Virus record (IMG/VR): IMGVR_UViG_3300042890_002482
Coordinates: 1 to 60,514 of that record
DNA from: a virus
Reading direction: 5' to 3' (one strand)
Length of the DNA stretch: 60,514 nt
The notes under the pieces were generated by a model. It was not told where the DNA came from. It ran no database searches and saw only the letters and a program-made list of their open reading frames with translations. Both the position numbers and the translations under genes were made by a program. Numbering within the stretch: the stretch's first letter is position 1; the number at the start of each line of letters is the position of its first letter. Shown piece after piece: positions 8,533-16,348 of the stretch.

Positions 8533-9168
8533 ATGTCTCAAATTATTAAAAAATTCTCAGATTTTCAAAGCACAAACGAAGATTTTTCTTTGAGCTCTCT
8601 GGTGTCTTCTGCGGGAGAAGGCCTAGTTGATGTTGCAAAAGGAAAGCTAACCGAGTATCTCTATGGGTATTTTGGTGTAAAACCAGAATCACTACTAGGA
8701 ACTATTTTAACCAACTTCGTTGAACAAGTTGATATTGCTGAATATCCTCAGTTCATCTCTGGTGAAATAAGCGTAAGAGATATGGCTCCTAAGCTAGCAG
8801 ATGCAACTATCGAGACTATTTCTGAAATGGGAATAGATGGAATTGCTACTAGATTCAAAGTAGAAGATAAGAACGGCTGGATCTACAGAACACTGAAAGA
8901 GATGCTTTCAAACCAAACCAGACAGGCAGATCTAAGAAAAACTCTAGTTGAGCTTTGGACTTGGGTCCTTGGTGGATCTTCTTCTGGATCTCAGAGTGCA
9001 TTTCCGAATACTGCAGGAAAGAATCCTCTGTCGGTAACCCCACAGGAAGCACAAAAACTCGCTTCTAATCCTGCGGTTCAAAGAGCAGCAGACAAATCAA
9101 ATACAAATCCAATGGATCTAATTAGCAGCCTTCTAGGGGGAACCCAAGGAAGAGGAATGGTTGGATAA
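8533..9168 (+). CDS. Hypothetical protein with capsid-targeting-like N-terminus
   Basis: This 211-residue protein belongs to no family I recognise. It begins MSQIIKKFSDFQSTNEDF, which carries the aromatic-x-x-Phe motif shared with the genes after the capsid gene. Residues 20-150 look mainly helical, with a tidy amphipathic region around GWIYRTLKEML. The C-terminal 60 residues are Ser/Asn/Gln/Gly-rich and probably flexible. It has its own GATATATA element and is followed 15 bases later by a second small gene. A packaged or minor head protein is a reasonable guess, based only on the N-terminus and late-type promoter. Confidence 0.5.
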   Translation: MSQIIKKFSDFQSTNEDFSLSSLVSSAGEGLVDVAKGKLTEYLYGYFGVKPESLLGTILTNFVEQVDIAEYPQFISGEISVRDMAPKLADATIETISEMGIDGIATRFKVEDKNGWIYRTLKEMLSNQTRQADLRKTLVELWTWVLGGSSSGSQSAFPNTAGKNPLSVTPQEAQKLASNPAVQRAADKSNTNPMDLISSLLGGTQGRGMVG

Positions 9169-9183
9169 CAAAATAATTAAACT

Positions 9184-9549
9184 ATGAACTTAGAAGACGT
9201 TTCAAAAAGAGAAATTCTAGACTTTAAGCAATTTAGATCTAGAGTAATGGACGATACCTTTAACTATCTAGCACCAGACGTTCAGGATCCTTTGAGTGGT
9301 GATAAGACTGGTCTACACACCATTAAAAGAGAGCCAGCTTACGACTGGGTAGGGTATGCAAATGCAATCTGGAGTCCAGATAAAGCAGGAATTACTTTCC
9401 CTGGCTACAATGATAAGGGAGACAGAGATTATACCAATATGGTTGGACTTAATCCTGGAGATCCTAACTCTGTGTTTAATATGGACACTAGCGAGTCTGA
9501 ATCTTTCGACTCTGAAGGATTTACAGTTATCAAACTGGAAGACTTCTAA
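9184..9549 (+). CDS. Small acidic hypothetical protein
   Basis: This 121-residue acidic protein is second in a two-gene unit with the 8533 gene. The N-terminus contains DFKQFRSRVMDD, a variant of the aromatic-x-x-Phe motif. The middle is rich in Gly, Pro, Asp and Trp, and the C-terminus (TVIKLEDF) is strikingly acidic and aromatic. It ends in a four-base overlap with the convergent minus-strand gene, both stop codons sharing CTAA. No function can be assigned. The clean ORF, spacing and operon position support it as a real gene. Confidence 0.5.
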   Translation: MNLEDVSKREILDFKQFRSRVMDDTFNYLAPDVQDPLSGDKTGLHTIKREPAYDWVGYANAIWSPDKAGITFPGYNDKGDRDYTNMVGLNPGDPNSVFNMDTSESESFDSEGFTVIKLEDF

Positions 9550-10259
9550 TCGGGATCAATTTCCTGAATAAATCTTTCCTTAGCTATTTTAAAAATCTCC
9601 GAGCTTTTATCAAAGTCCTCGGAGATTTCTATGATTGTACAGGGGAACTTAGTTCCGTCCTGGATACCTAGAGAGATCAAAGACTCGTGCAGGATAAACT
9701 CATAGGACATTGAGTACTTGCTGTTCAGAATGGATATACCCTTTAGAACTACCCCTCTTCTGACCTCTTCCCCTATTTTTATTCCAGTTTTCTTCCACCA
9801 ATAGGGAAACACTTCGTCAGTTGACATGTTTCTAAAGATGGTGATCCCACTCTCTTGTGAACTCTCAGGGACATCTAAGTTGTACATCTTAATTCTCTCC
9901 TCCATCTTCTTCCAGAGATTTATCCCCATATCTGCATACTTGTAGAGAACTTTGAGAGAATTTTCTAGGATTAGCCTCACCTCTTCTTTTACTGCTTCGT
10001 CCATTTCGTTTTCCTTGTAGTAGGAAAGCAACCTCTCGTCTTCTTCCGAGACAAATAACTCCTTGTGCCCGTCCATGCTTCCATTTTTGTGGAAGTAGTC
10101 CAGATCTTTAATCATGGAAAATATCTTCTTCGTGGGGGAATAGACATTATTTTTTTTGATCTCCTCGTTGATGGATTTCAGGAAGTCTAGCAGAACATAG
10201 TACTTGTGTTCTGCGTCTATTGGAGACTTGAGAAACCAAATTTGACTGATATCTTTCAT
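9546..10259 (-). CDS. Hypothetical protein on a lone minus-strand island
   Basis: This is a 237-residue, mixed-charge protein with helical segments in the first two thirds and a more beta-rich final third (including YSMSYEFILHESLISLGIQD and TIIEISEDF). I do not recognise a domain. It is one of only two minus-strand genes. It has its own promoter-like element at 10284-10297 and converges on the 9184 gene with a four-base stop-codon overlap. Having its own promoter and opposite strand marks it as separately controlled accessory DNA in a structural operon region. The second such island encodes PhoH. Confidence 0.55.
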   Translation of the reverse strand: MKDISQIWFLKSPIDAEHKYYVLLDFLKSINEEIKKNNVYSPTKKIFSMIKDLDYFHKNGSMDGHKELFVSEEDERLLSYYKENEMDEAVKEEVRLILENSLKVLYKYADMGINLWKKMEERIKMYNLDVPESSQESGITIFRNMSTDEVFPYWWKKTGIKIGEEVRRGVVLKGISILNSKYSMSYEFILHESLISLGIQDGTKFPCTIIEISEDFDKSSEIFKIAKERFIQEIDPD

Positions 10260-10283
10260 AGTCTTAATTTAGTTATTTTAGTC

Positions 10284-10297
10284 CTTTATATATTCTC
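10284..10297 (-). promoter_or_regulatory. AATATATA promoter-like element, minus strand
   Basis: Read on the minus strand the site is GAGAATATATAAAG. Its ATATATA core (10287-10293) lies about 27 bases before the minus-strand start codon at 10259. It stands back to back with the plus-strand copy at 10349, giving a divergent promoter region. Confidence 0.42.
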
Positions 10298-10348
10298 GGC
10301 CTGCCAGTTATAAAAGTTCTCCCCTGGAATTTTCCTTTCCGTGTTGAT

Positions 10349-10357
10349 GATATATAG
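10349..10357 (+). promoter_or_regulatory. GATATATA promoter-like element before the 10378 gene
   Basis: GATATATAG ends 20 bases before the ATG at 10378. With the minus-strand element at 10284 it makes a divergent pair in the 118-base gap between two opposed genes. Confidence 0.45.
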
Positions 10358-10377
10358 ATAAAAAGTATCAAATTGAT

Positions 10378-10827
10378 ATGCCAAGGATCGACGACTATAA
10401 TACCTATTTAACAGGAAAGAGTAAAAATTTTTCTAACGAGCACTACTTCATCTGTGACCTTAAATATACAGACATTATCGTTAAGGGAAACCCACCCGAG
10501 ATCATGGACGTGGATGACGCTAAATGCGAGGTTGAATATGAAGCAGCAGTTAGTAGAAACAAGAGAGGGATAGATGGAGTTGATTTCCAGATTCATAGAA
10601 TTGAGCTAGAAATCGATGTTGACGACTACCCCAATGATAAAAAGACATTTGAGTTTGAAATTGAGCCTGGCGTAAATATAGATCCTGCGATGGTAATTGC
10701 CGAGAAGATGGACTATATCATCCCAACCTATCCTAGACAGATTATTATCGACATGAGAAAATCTATGGAAGTGAAGGACTTTAAAGTGACGGTTCAGTTT
10801 GGAAGAGACGATTACTATGAAGGCTAA
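10378..10827 (+). CDS. Hypothetical acidic protein
   Basis: This 149-residue protein has a predicted beta-rich pattern (alternating hydrophobic and charged residues, for example KTFEFEIEPG and VKDFKVTVQFG) and an acidic bias. No family is recognised. The N-terminus MPRIDDYNTYLTGKSKNF has a Tyr-x-x-Tyr pair that only loosely resembles the head-protein motif. It starts a new unit with its own GATATATA element, and its last 11 bases overlap the preferred start of the next gene (10817), suggesting translational coupling. Confidence 0.5.
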   Translation: MPRIDDYNTYLTGKSKNFSNEHYFICDLKYTDIIVKGNPPEIMDVDDAKCEVEYEAAVSRNKRGIDGVDFQIHRIELEIDVDDYPNDKKTFEFEIEPGVNIDPAMVIAEKMDYIIPTYPRQIIIDMRKSMEVKDFKVTVQFGRDDYYEG

Positions 10828-11797
10828 TTTTATCTCCAACTACTGGGACTACTCTTATTCCGTCAACGAGGGGAATATGTACAAAAAAGAACTTGGTGTT
10901 CTTGGTCCTTTTAGCGACTGGGGTTATAAAATCAAAACTTCCTGTCCCGAAGCAGGAGGGGAAATGACAGACAAATGCGTCTTAGTTTCTGGCTTAACCG
11001 AGGACGGAGACGATCTGGTTATGAAATACATCTACGGAGACGGAAACGAATCGGACCCTGTCTCTTTTCCAAAGTCTGCATTTGATGTTTCTGGTGATTC
11101 TAAATCTCCTATTTTGCAGACTAGAAAAAATATTAGATGGTGGGACAACGAAGAGAACCAAATGTGTTTGGATGATCTGCTAGACTCTTTCGTCGAATCT
11201 AAGCACTTTTCTTCCCCGCAAGAACATTCTGCTGAAGGTGATATTCTTTCTGTGATGGAAATTCTTGGAATTGATTCCGGGATATCTAAGGTCGAAAAAA
11301 AGAAGGACAACCACTGGATAGCTTATCTAGAGGATGGATCCGAAATTGAACTCAAAAAGAAAGACGAAGGTGATTTTCTGAAGAACCTTAAAATCTATCT
11401 CAATTCCGATTCTTCTTCCCCTCAGATCGAGATCTACAGAGATAAGCCCGGGTTCGAAACTATTTTCAATACCCCTAAAGGAAAGTTTTCTAGGAAGACC
11501 GGGAAAATAACTGATCTAATGAAGGATCCGGTTCACAAGTACCTGTTCCATAGCAGTTTAGAAAGAGACCCTGCTCTCTATCAGGAACCTGTTATCAACT
11601 ATCTAAATTCCATTCTAAAGAGCCACGACTGGAGACCAAAGTCTACCAAATATGTGGACGACGTCACGACTAAGGAAAAAGAGATGGGTCAGATAAAAAA
11701 GATGCTGATGAACACACTTCCCGAGGAGACCTTAGACGAGATGTATGCTAAGGCAAGGGAAAAATACACCCTAGGATCTCCAGATCCCCGAAACTAA
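10817..11797 (+). CDS. Hypothetical protein with capsid-targeting-like N-terminus
   Basis: This is about 326 residues from the ATG at 10817. A TTG at 10799 would extend it by six residues, but the ATG is preferred because the protein then begins MKANFISNYWDYSYSVNEGN, matching the aromatic/acidic N-terminal motif of nearby genes. The rest is charged and mixed, with a Ser-rich stretch near residues 115-135 and a helical C-terminus. No domain is recognised. It overlaps the upstream gene by 11 bases and is the last gene before a 104-base gap that holds a weak hairpin. Confidence 0.5.
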   Translation: MKANFISNYWDYSYSVNEGNMYKKELGVLGPFSDWGYKIKTSCPEAGGEMTDKCVLVSGLTEDGDDLVMKYIYGDGNESDPVSFPKSAFDVSGDSKSPILQTRKNIRWWDNEENQMCLDDLLDSFVESKHFSSPQEHSAEGDILSVMEILGIDSGISKVEKKKDNHWIAYLEDGSEIELKKKDEGDFLKNLKIYLNSDSSSPQIEIYRDKPGFETIFNTPKGKFSRKTGKITDLMKDPVHKYLFHSSLERDPALYQEPVINYLNSILKSHDWRPKSTKYVDDVTTKEKEMGQIKKMLMNTLPEETLDEMYAKAREKYTLGSPDPRN

Positions 11798-11813
11798 TTC
11801 CTTAATTTCTTCT

Positions 11814-11834
11814 AAAAGACTAAATTTAAGTCTT
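11814..11834 (+). terminator. Weak AT-rich hairpin, possible terminator
   Basis: AAGACT (11816-11821) and AGTCTT (11829-11834) can pair around a seven-base AT loop, followed by a loose T/A run. It lies in the 104-base gap after the 10817 gene. The stem is short and low in GC, so termination here is uncertain. Confidence 0.25.
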
Positions 11835-11901
11835 ATTATTTAACTTTTGAAAAAGAAACATTTCCCGTGCTCCGTGTATAATATAGGAATACAACACCAA
11901 A

Positions 11902-12558
11902 ATGTTGAAAATATTAAACAACATATTTAAAAAGAAAAAGAAAATGAACTTTGCAGAAAAAACTCTGGAGGAACTCGATATTGAGTTAAGAAATTCGGAT
12001 TTCCAATGGATAAAGGGGGAACAAACGGGGATGATAGAGAAATACGATAGCGTTGTAGAAGAAGGTGAAGTGAAATTCGTCTCTTTTAAGGGGGGAGGAA
12101 GAATGAACATCCAGCTACTTACCGAGTTTATGGACCTTTTTCCAGCTACCCCGGTAGACTTCGGAACCCCACAACCTCCTATTTCTCAGCCTACTAAAAA
12201 TCCTCCAGCTAAAAGAGGGTCTGTAAATTCTGTTGACTACTCGAACTCAGCTCAAGTTGGTGTAGAAGAATCTCCGATATATAAGCTACTTAAAAAACAA
12301 AAACCTAACTGGGTTAATGTCAACATTAGCTTGAAGCTAAATCTGCCAACTAAGTCTCTATATAACGTCCTTGTGACCTCTTTTGAAGACGCAGAGACAG
12401 AAATAGCAAGCTACGTGACAGAGGGAGTTGAGATTGAAGACATTAGAAATGCAATCGCAGAATCTATTAGAACTTCATTCTACGAATCTAAGAAAACCAG
12501 CCAGGTTAAAACAGTGAAAAAAGAAGAAATAGAACATGATGAACTTTCCGAAGATTAA
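11902..12558 (+). CDS. Hypothetical protein
   Basis: This 218-residue protein begins with a very basic helix (Lys-rich, residues 8-14). A short acidic region, a proline-rich linker around residues 90-110, and a C-terminal charged helical domain follow. I do not recognise it. An internal ATG at 11944 (MNFAEK) is an alternative start that would remove the lysine run. The sequence before 11902 contains TATAATATAGG, a possible promoter unlike the GATATATA set. The next gene (Nudix) starts 23 bases before this one ends, so the two are probably coupled. Confidence 0.5.
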   Translation: MLKILNNIFKKKKKMNFAEKTLEELDIELRNSDFQWIKGEQTGMIEKYDSVVEEGEVKFVSFKGGGRMNIQLLTEFMDLFPATPVDFGTPQPPISQPTKNPPAKRGSVNSVDYSNSAQVGVEESPIYKLLKKQKPNWVNVNISLKLNLPTKSLYNVLVTSFEDAETEIASYVTEGVEIEDIRNAIAESIRTSFYESKKTSQVKTVKKEEIEHDELSED

Positions 12559-13129
12559 AACTCTCCATGAAACAGAGAGCTTCCAACTTCTCGATTGCGG
12601 GGGGATGGTTGGAATTAAGCCGCTATTTACTAATGTAGTAGTTATGCCTTTCACCTCTGACGATCAGGGTTTACCCTTGGCGGTTGGTGTTTTAAAGGAG
12701 CCGAACCCTTTTAGAGAGGATGGACACCACATTAGTTTGGTAACCGGAACAACCGACGACGAGGACGGAGATTTACTTTCTACTGCGCAGAGAGAGTTGT
12801 ACGAGGAGACTGGATATAACGTTCCTGACATTTCTAAATGGTATTATCTTGGTTCTGCTACATCTTCTAAGTTTGTAGATCACGAGCAACCTTGTTTTGC
12901 AGTTGATGTTACTGGAGTCCAGAAGGAAGATCCACAGACAGACGGAACTCCGATGGAGCAAGCTGCAGAGTTTAAATTTATCCACGCCAACGACGTCATC
13001 AGAGAAAAAGACATTTTCATTCCTGGTCTTTTCCTAAAGCTATTTAAATATGTTTTGGGGATGGACGTTCAAGCAACTTCTCCCGACTTTGAATTTGGTT
13101 CTACCAAGGGGGACAACACTCAATCTTAA
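12536..13129 (+). CDS. Nudix hydrolase
   Basis: Nudix enzymes hydrolyse nucleoside diphosphates linked to another group, such as damaged nucleotides, NAD(H), ADP-ribose or RNA caps. The 197-residue protein carries the core Nudix box RELYEETGY at residues 86-94, preceded by the glycine-containing segment TGTTDDEDGD. Relative to the standard box (G-x5-E-x7-REUxEExGU) there appears to be one extra residue and no Glu at the upstream position; the catalytic RE-x2-EE core is intact. The substrate cannot be read from sequence. It sits among uncharacterised genes just upstream of the baseplate cluster and overlaps the 11902 gene. Two start codons in tandem (12536, 12539) are equally possible. Confidence 0.8.
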   Translation: MMNFPKIKTLHETESFQLLDCGGMVGIKPLFTNVVVMPFTSDDQGLPLAVGVLKEPNPFREDGHHISLVTGTTDDEDGDLLSTAQRELYEETGYNVPDISKWYYLGSATSSKFVDHEQPCFAVDVTGVQKEDPQTDGTPMEQAAEFKFIHANDVIREKDIFIPGLFLKLFKYVLGMDVQATSPDFEFGSTKGDNTQS

Positions 13130-13134
13130 AAATT

Positions 13135-13392
13135 ATGGCAAGTCTATCAAGAAGAGAGAGAAGGGAGTACGCCAAGCAAATGGGGCTTCTTTCTAGGAAA
13201 GAAAATTACAATCAGATGGTAGGAAGATACCAGAGATCTAATCAAGCCGGTGATTATTTGCACACCAACTACCTCCAAGAGCTAAAGAACCATCAGATTG
13301 AAAGCGAGACTTCTCTCGCTGATTTGACGTCAGATTCTCAAAAGGAAGACAGCATCGAAATAAATCCATTCGGATTTCTTGGAAAAAAATAA
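13135..13392 (+). CDS. Small basic hypothetical protein
   Basis: This 85-residue protein has a strongly basic N-terminal helix (SRRERREYAKQMG) and an acidic C-terminal half ending INPFGFLGKK. It starts five bases after the Nudix gene stop and is cotranscribed with it. There is no recognisable domain. Its charge-split layout resembles small assembly or nucleic-acid-associated proteins, but nothing specific supports either reading. Confidence 0.45.
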   Translation: MASLSRRERREYAKQMGLLSRKENYNQMVGRYQRSNQAGDYLHTNYLQELKNHQIESETSLADLTSDSQKEDSIEINPFGFLGKK

Positions 13393-13430
13393 CAAATCAA
13401 CTGAAAAATTTAGTCTAATGGGTTCAAATA

Positions 13431-13763
13431 ATGCAGGAAGATTTGCAAGAGATTAAGTTTTTTCTAGCCGAGTGCTCTCTAAAGGAAGCAAAAAAGAAGT
13501 CTTCTTCTGAAGACGACCTGTACGTGGTCGACATAGGAAAGATCATTAAAGATCTTGGGTATGACATAGAAGGTCTATCTAAAGAGTCTGAGTTTGTAAT
13601 AAACTACTCAGTTCAGAAGAAAATTACCCAGGGAATATATAGTACGAAGTGTAGCGGAATCTTGGTGGTTCATAAGAACATCTCCGAGTCTTTTGTTGAA
13701 AATTTAGAACATTTTCTGGAAGACATGAGGAATGAAATTTCTTATACCATCCAGACCCTCTAA
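13431..13763 (+). CDS. Small acidic hypothetical protein upstream of the baseplate genes
   Basis: This 110-residue acidic protein mixes helix and strand. No family is recognised. It lies 18 bases upstream of the first large baseplate gene. Small non-virion assembly factors often sit beside baseplate hub genes in T4-like phages, so a baseplate assembly chaperone is one possibility. That is inference from location only. Confidence 0.45.
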   Translation: MQEDLQEIKFFLAECSLKEAKKKSSSEDDLYVVDIGKIIKDLGYDIEGLSKESEFVINYSVQKKITQGIYSTKCSGILVVHKNISESFVENLEHFLEDMRNEISYTIQTL

Positions 13764-13781
13764 AAATCGTACTATAGAAAA

Positions 13782-15743
13782 ATGGCAGCATCAAATCAAC
13801 CTGTACAACAGGGACCCAGTTTATCGACCAATAATCCAACCGCTGCGGATAGATTTCCGGGAGCTAATGGTAGGATAAACACAGGGAATAACACAACACT
13901 TCTTCAGAACTCCTCCAAGGAGATGGTCGAGAAGAGGTATAACTCGGGTCGGGTTAAACCTTATGCTGGTCCAACCGCAAGATCCCTGTTCTATAATGCA
14001 GCGATCTACGACTATAACAATGCTAAGTATGGCCAATATCTTTTCTATTCGATAGTTGGAAATCAGGACCCTAATTTTTACGAAAACTACTACCTTTCGG
14101 AGAGAACCGAATATAACTCTAAAGTATCTGAAGTCAACTCCGTCTCTGGAGCATCCAGAAATCCCAGCGCTGGTTTTTTGGTTAGACAGACCCAGTCAAA
14201 CCTAGGGGTAGCAAATCAGAGGAAGAACAACATCTTCAGCTTTTTGTTTGGCCCTGGGGATCACGGATCCTATATCACAGGAGGTGCATCTGCTCCATAC
14301 TACTGGAGGGATTTTATCTACTGTAAATACTACGGTCACATTCCAAACAACTATATGATTACCCTTAGGAGATTTCCCTCTCCGATGAGGGACAATCTGT
14401 CCGTTCCTGAGAAGATTAAGAACACCGATTCCTTTAAGGTTAAAGGTGCAGGTAGACCGGTTGCGCAGGCTGTTACCTGGTGGGGAGGAAATACTGACAA
14501 TAGACTAGATGGTGTTATTGGATTTACCACGGGACTAGTCTGGAAGGAATTCACTCAGGCAGATCTTAAAAACCAAGATGGATTTAGTAAAGGTCTATTC
14601 AAGAACCAATTGGGAGACGTGATTAATAGCTTATTTGGTAATCTTGGAGGAGCGGCAGGAGACAACTCATTTGATGCGATTCAACGAGCGGTGGATTTAG
14701 CAGCTTCTAGTTCGGATAGCGGATTTCAGGAAAGTGTTTCTGCAAGAAGAAACACCGCCCTCAGGGACAAGGCGGTCACCGATGGAGGCCCACTTTCTGA
14801 TTTCATTTGGGTTTCTGTGGATACTGTCGACAAGGCAAATCTCAGGGGAAGAGGAATCAACGGGGTTTTTAATGACTTTAAACTTAATTTCCACTACGAA
14901 CTAACCTCCGTAGGAGAAGTAAACACAAAGGCTGCCATGGTGGATATTCTAGGAAATCTGCTAGCACTATGCACCAACTACGGAAACTTCCTAACCCCAG
15001 AAATCAGATATAATAACGGATTCCCCGCGGTTAACTTTCCGGGTGGAGACGAGGGTCTAGCTAAATTTTATTCTGATCCTGTAGAATGGGTAAAGACCTT
15101 GATTAAATACGCGGTCGATCCTAACCAATCTACAAATGGAGATCCAACTGCAGAAGCTATTGTTGGATCTCTGAATTCTGTTGCTAGATCTAAAGAGTTC
15201 CTTGCACAGACGGTGAACCAGCTGAATAATAAGACCCTAAGGGATCTTGCTTCTGATTTAGGAAACAGTAGCCAGGTGAACAATATCCTTCTGTATTCTC
15301 TGACTGAGACATTCGTTAAAGATATCGTACTTCCGATGTCTATTCTAACTGGAGCCCCAAGTGGAGAATGGCACGTGGTTGTTGGAAACCCATGCAACCC
15401 AATCGCAATGATAGGGAATCTAATCTGTAAGGATCTAAGCATCTCATTTGGAGAAACTCTTGGACCGGATGATTTCCCAACCGAAATAACTGCAACTATT
15501 ACCCTTCAGCATGCAAGAGAAAGAGAAAGAGGAGAAATTGAATCAATGTTTAACCGAGGCGAGGGTAGACTCTACCAATCAGTTGCTCCTGTTTATTCGA
15601 ACTCTCAGTCAGTTGGAGCATTTGGTACTACGCAAGGTCAGGTTATTACTACAAACTCTAGCGACAACACGACTGCTTCAGGAAACTTCTTCGGTCCTGA
15701 GAATCTGTTCAACCAACAGCAACCGGGAGCCGAACCACAATAA
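13782..15743 (+). CDS. Baseplate / tail-tube-junction-like structural protein
   Basis: This is a 653-residue virion protein at the head of the central baseplate cluster. The N-terminal 60 residues are low-complexity Gln/Asn/Ser. The C-terminal region holds the most telling block: GEWHVVVGNPCNPIAMIGNL, then ISFGETLGPDDFPTEIT and the stretch ending HARERERGEIESMFNRGEGR. From memory, blocks of this kind occur in central baseplate or tube-initiator proteins of large myoviruses, close to hub and gp53-like genes. The following genes (gp53-like, gp27-like, spike) support a position at the hub-tube junction. I cannot match it firmly to a single T4 protein; gp48/gp54-like roles are the main candidates. 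Confidence 0.55.
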   Translation: MAASNQPVQQGPSLSTNNPTAADRFPGANGRINTGNNTTLLQNSSKEMVEKRYNSGRVKPYAGPTARSLFYNAAIYDYNNAKYGQYLFYSIVGNQDPNFYENYYLSERTEYNSKVSEVNSVSGASRNPSAGFLVRQTQSNLGVANQRKNNIFSFLFGPGDHGSYITGGASAPYYWRDFIYCKYYGHIPNNYMITLRRFPSPMRDNLSVPEKIKNTDSFKVKGAGRPVAQAVTWWGGNTDNRLDGVIGFTTGLVWKEFTQADLKNQDGFSKGLFKNQLGDVINSLFGNLGGAAGDNSFDAIQRAVDLAASSSDSGFQESVSARRNTALRDKAVTDGGPLSDFIWVSVDTVDKANLRGRGINGVFNDFKLNFHYELTSVGEVNTKAAMVDILGNLLALCTNYGNFLTPEIRYNNGFPAVNFPGGDEGLAKFYSDPVEWVKTLIKYAVDPNQSTNGDPTAEAIVGSLNSVARSKEFLAQTVNQLNNKTLRDLASDLGNSSQVNNILLYSLTETFVKDIVLPMSILTGAPSGEWHVVVGNPCNPIAMIGNLICKDLSISFGETLGPDDFPTEITATITLQHARERERGEIESMFNRGEGRLYQSVAPVYSNSQSVGAFGTTQGQVITTNSSDNTTASGNFFGPENLFNQQQPGAEPQ

Positions 15744-15754
15744 CTTTTTAGATT

Positions 15755-16342
15755 ATGATAGAAATAGATACACTTGGAAGAAATAAAACCATCTTCAACC
15801 CAAATAAAGATCTGATGGATCAAGGAGTTGGGATCTGGGACCTTACTAGGTCCTCCGTTAGCTTTTCTAGGATAAACCTAAAGATAAGTAAATTCTACAC
15901 GGTTACTGAGGAGACCCAGATGCGTCCTGATTTAATCTGCTTACAGGCATATGGAAATTTAACTAATATAGGTTCTCTCCTGAAGATAAATTCTTATTCT
16001 AATCCTTTTGCTATCAACGAAGGGATGCTTTTTGCAATCCCTGTCCAAGATCGTCTAGATGCTGCTTTCGACCAGAAGAGGAAGTCGATAGCACAGAATA
16101 ACACCTCGACAAATCCAAACAGTGCATTTAGAAGATCACAGGAAAACAAAGCCTTTAAAGTTAGCGACTCTAGAAAAAAATTCGTAGAAGCTCAGACCCA
16201 GGCTAAAAACCCGATTCCACAGGCTCTTCCCCCTAACATTCTACAAGAAGGAGAGGTTCAAGTTCTTAAAACACCTCAAGTTATTGCTCTTGGCCCTAGC
16301 GTCAGCTCAGCTGGTCCTAATCCTAATGGTTTACCTCTATAA
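15755..16342 (+). CDS. Baseplate wedge protein, gp53/LysM-like
   Basis: This 195-residue protein has, at residues 54-88, the pattern RPDLICLQAYGN, NIGSLLKIN and NPFAINEGMLFAIP. That is the signature of LysM-like baseplate proteins (RPD-x-YG-x(3)-W-x-Ile-x-N-x(3)-P-x-x-L-x-x-G-x-x-L-x-IP). T4 gp53 contains a related RPEELANAIYG block. Here the usual aromatic residue after YG is replaced (NIGSLLKIN). The C-terminal half is a Gln/Asn/Pro-rich tail. It lies between the tube-junction-like protein and the gp27-like hub, six bases before the next gene. The function is to join wedge and hub. Confidence 0.6.
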   Translation: MIEIDTLGRNKTIFNPNKDLMDQGVGIWDLTRSSVSFSRINLKISKFYTVTEETQMRPDLICLQAYGNLTNIGSLLKINSYSNPFAINEGMLFAIPVQDRLDAAFDQKRKSIAQNNTSTNPNSAFRRSQENKAFKVSDSRKKFVEAQTQAKNPIPQALPPNILQEGEVQVLKTPQVIALGPSVSSAGPNPNGLPL

Positions 16343-16348
16343 TAGTTT

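Noticed and set aside
9356-9571. 71-residue plus-strand ORF within the 9184 gene
   Set aside because: It is a shadow in another frame without a leader. The containing gene has a better start and an operon context.
11826-12110. 94-residue minus-strand ORF with a hydrophobic start
   Set aside because: It overlaps the plus-strand 11902 gene and has no promoter-like element. It reads as the antisense of a Lys-rich start, which gives Phe/Ile-rich nonsense.
15511-15786. 91-residue plus-strand ORF spanning the junction of the 13782 and 15755 genes
   Set aside because: It is in a different frame and begins inside a conserved baseplate block. Low-complexity content and two strong real genes explain it.
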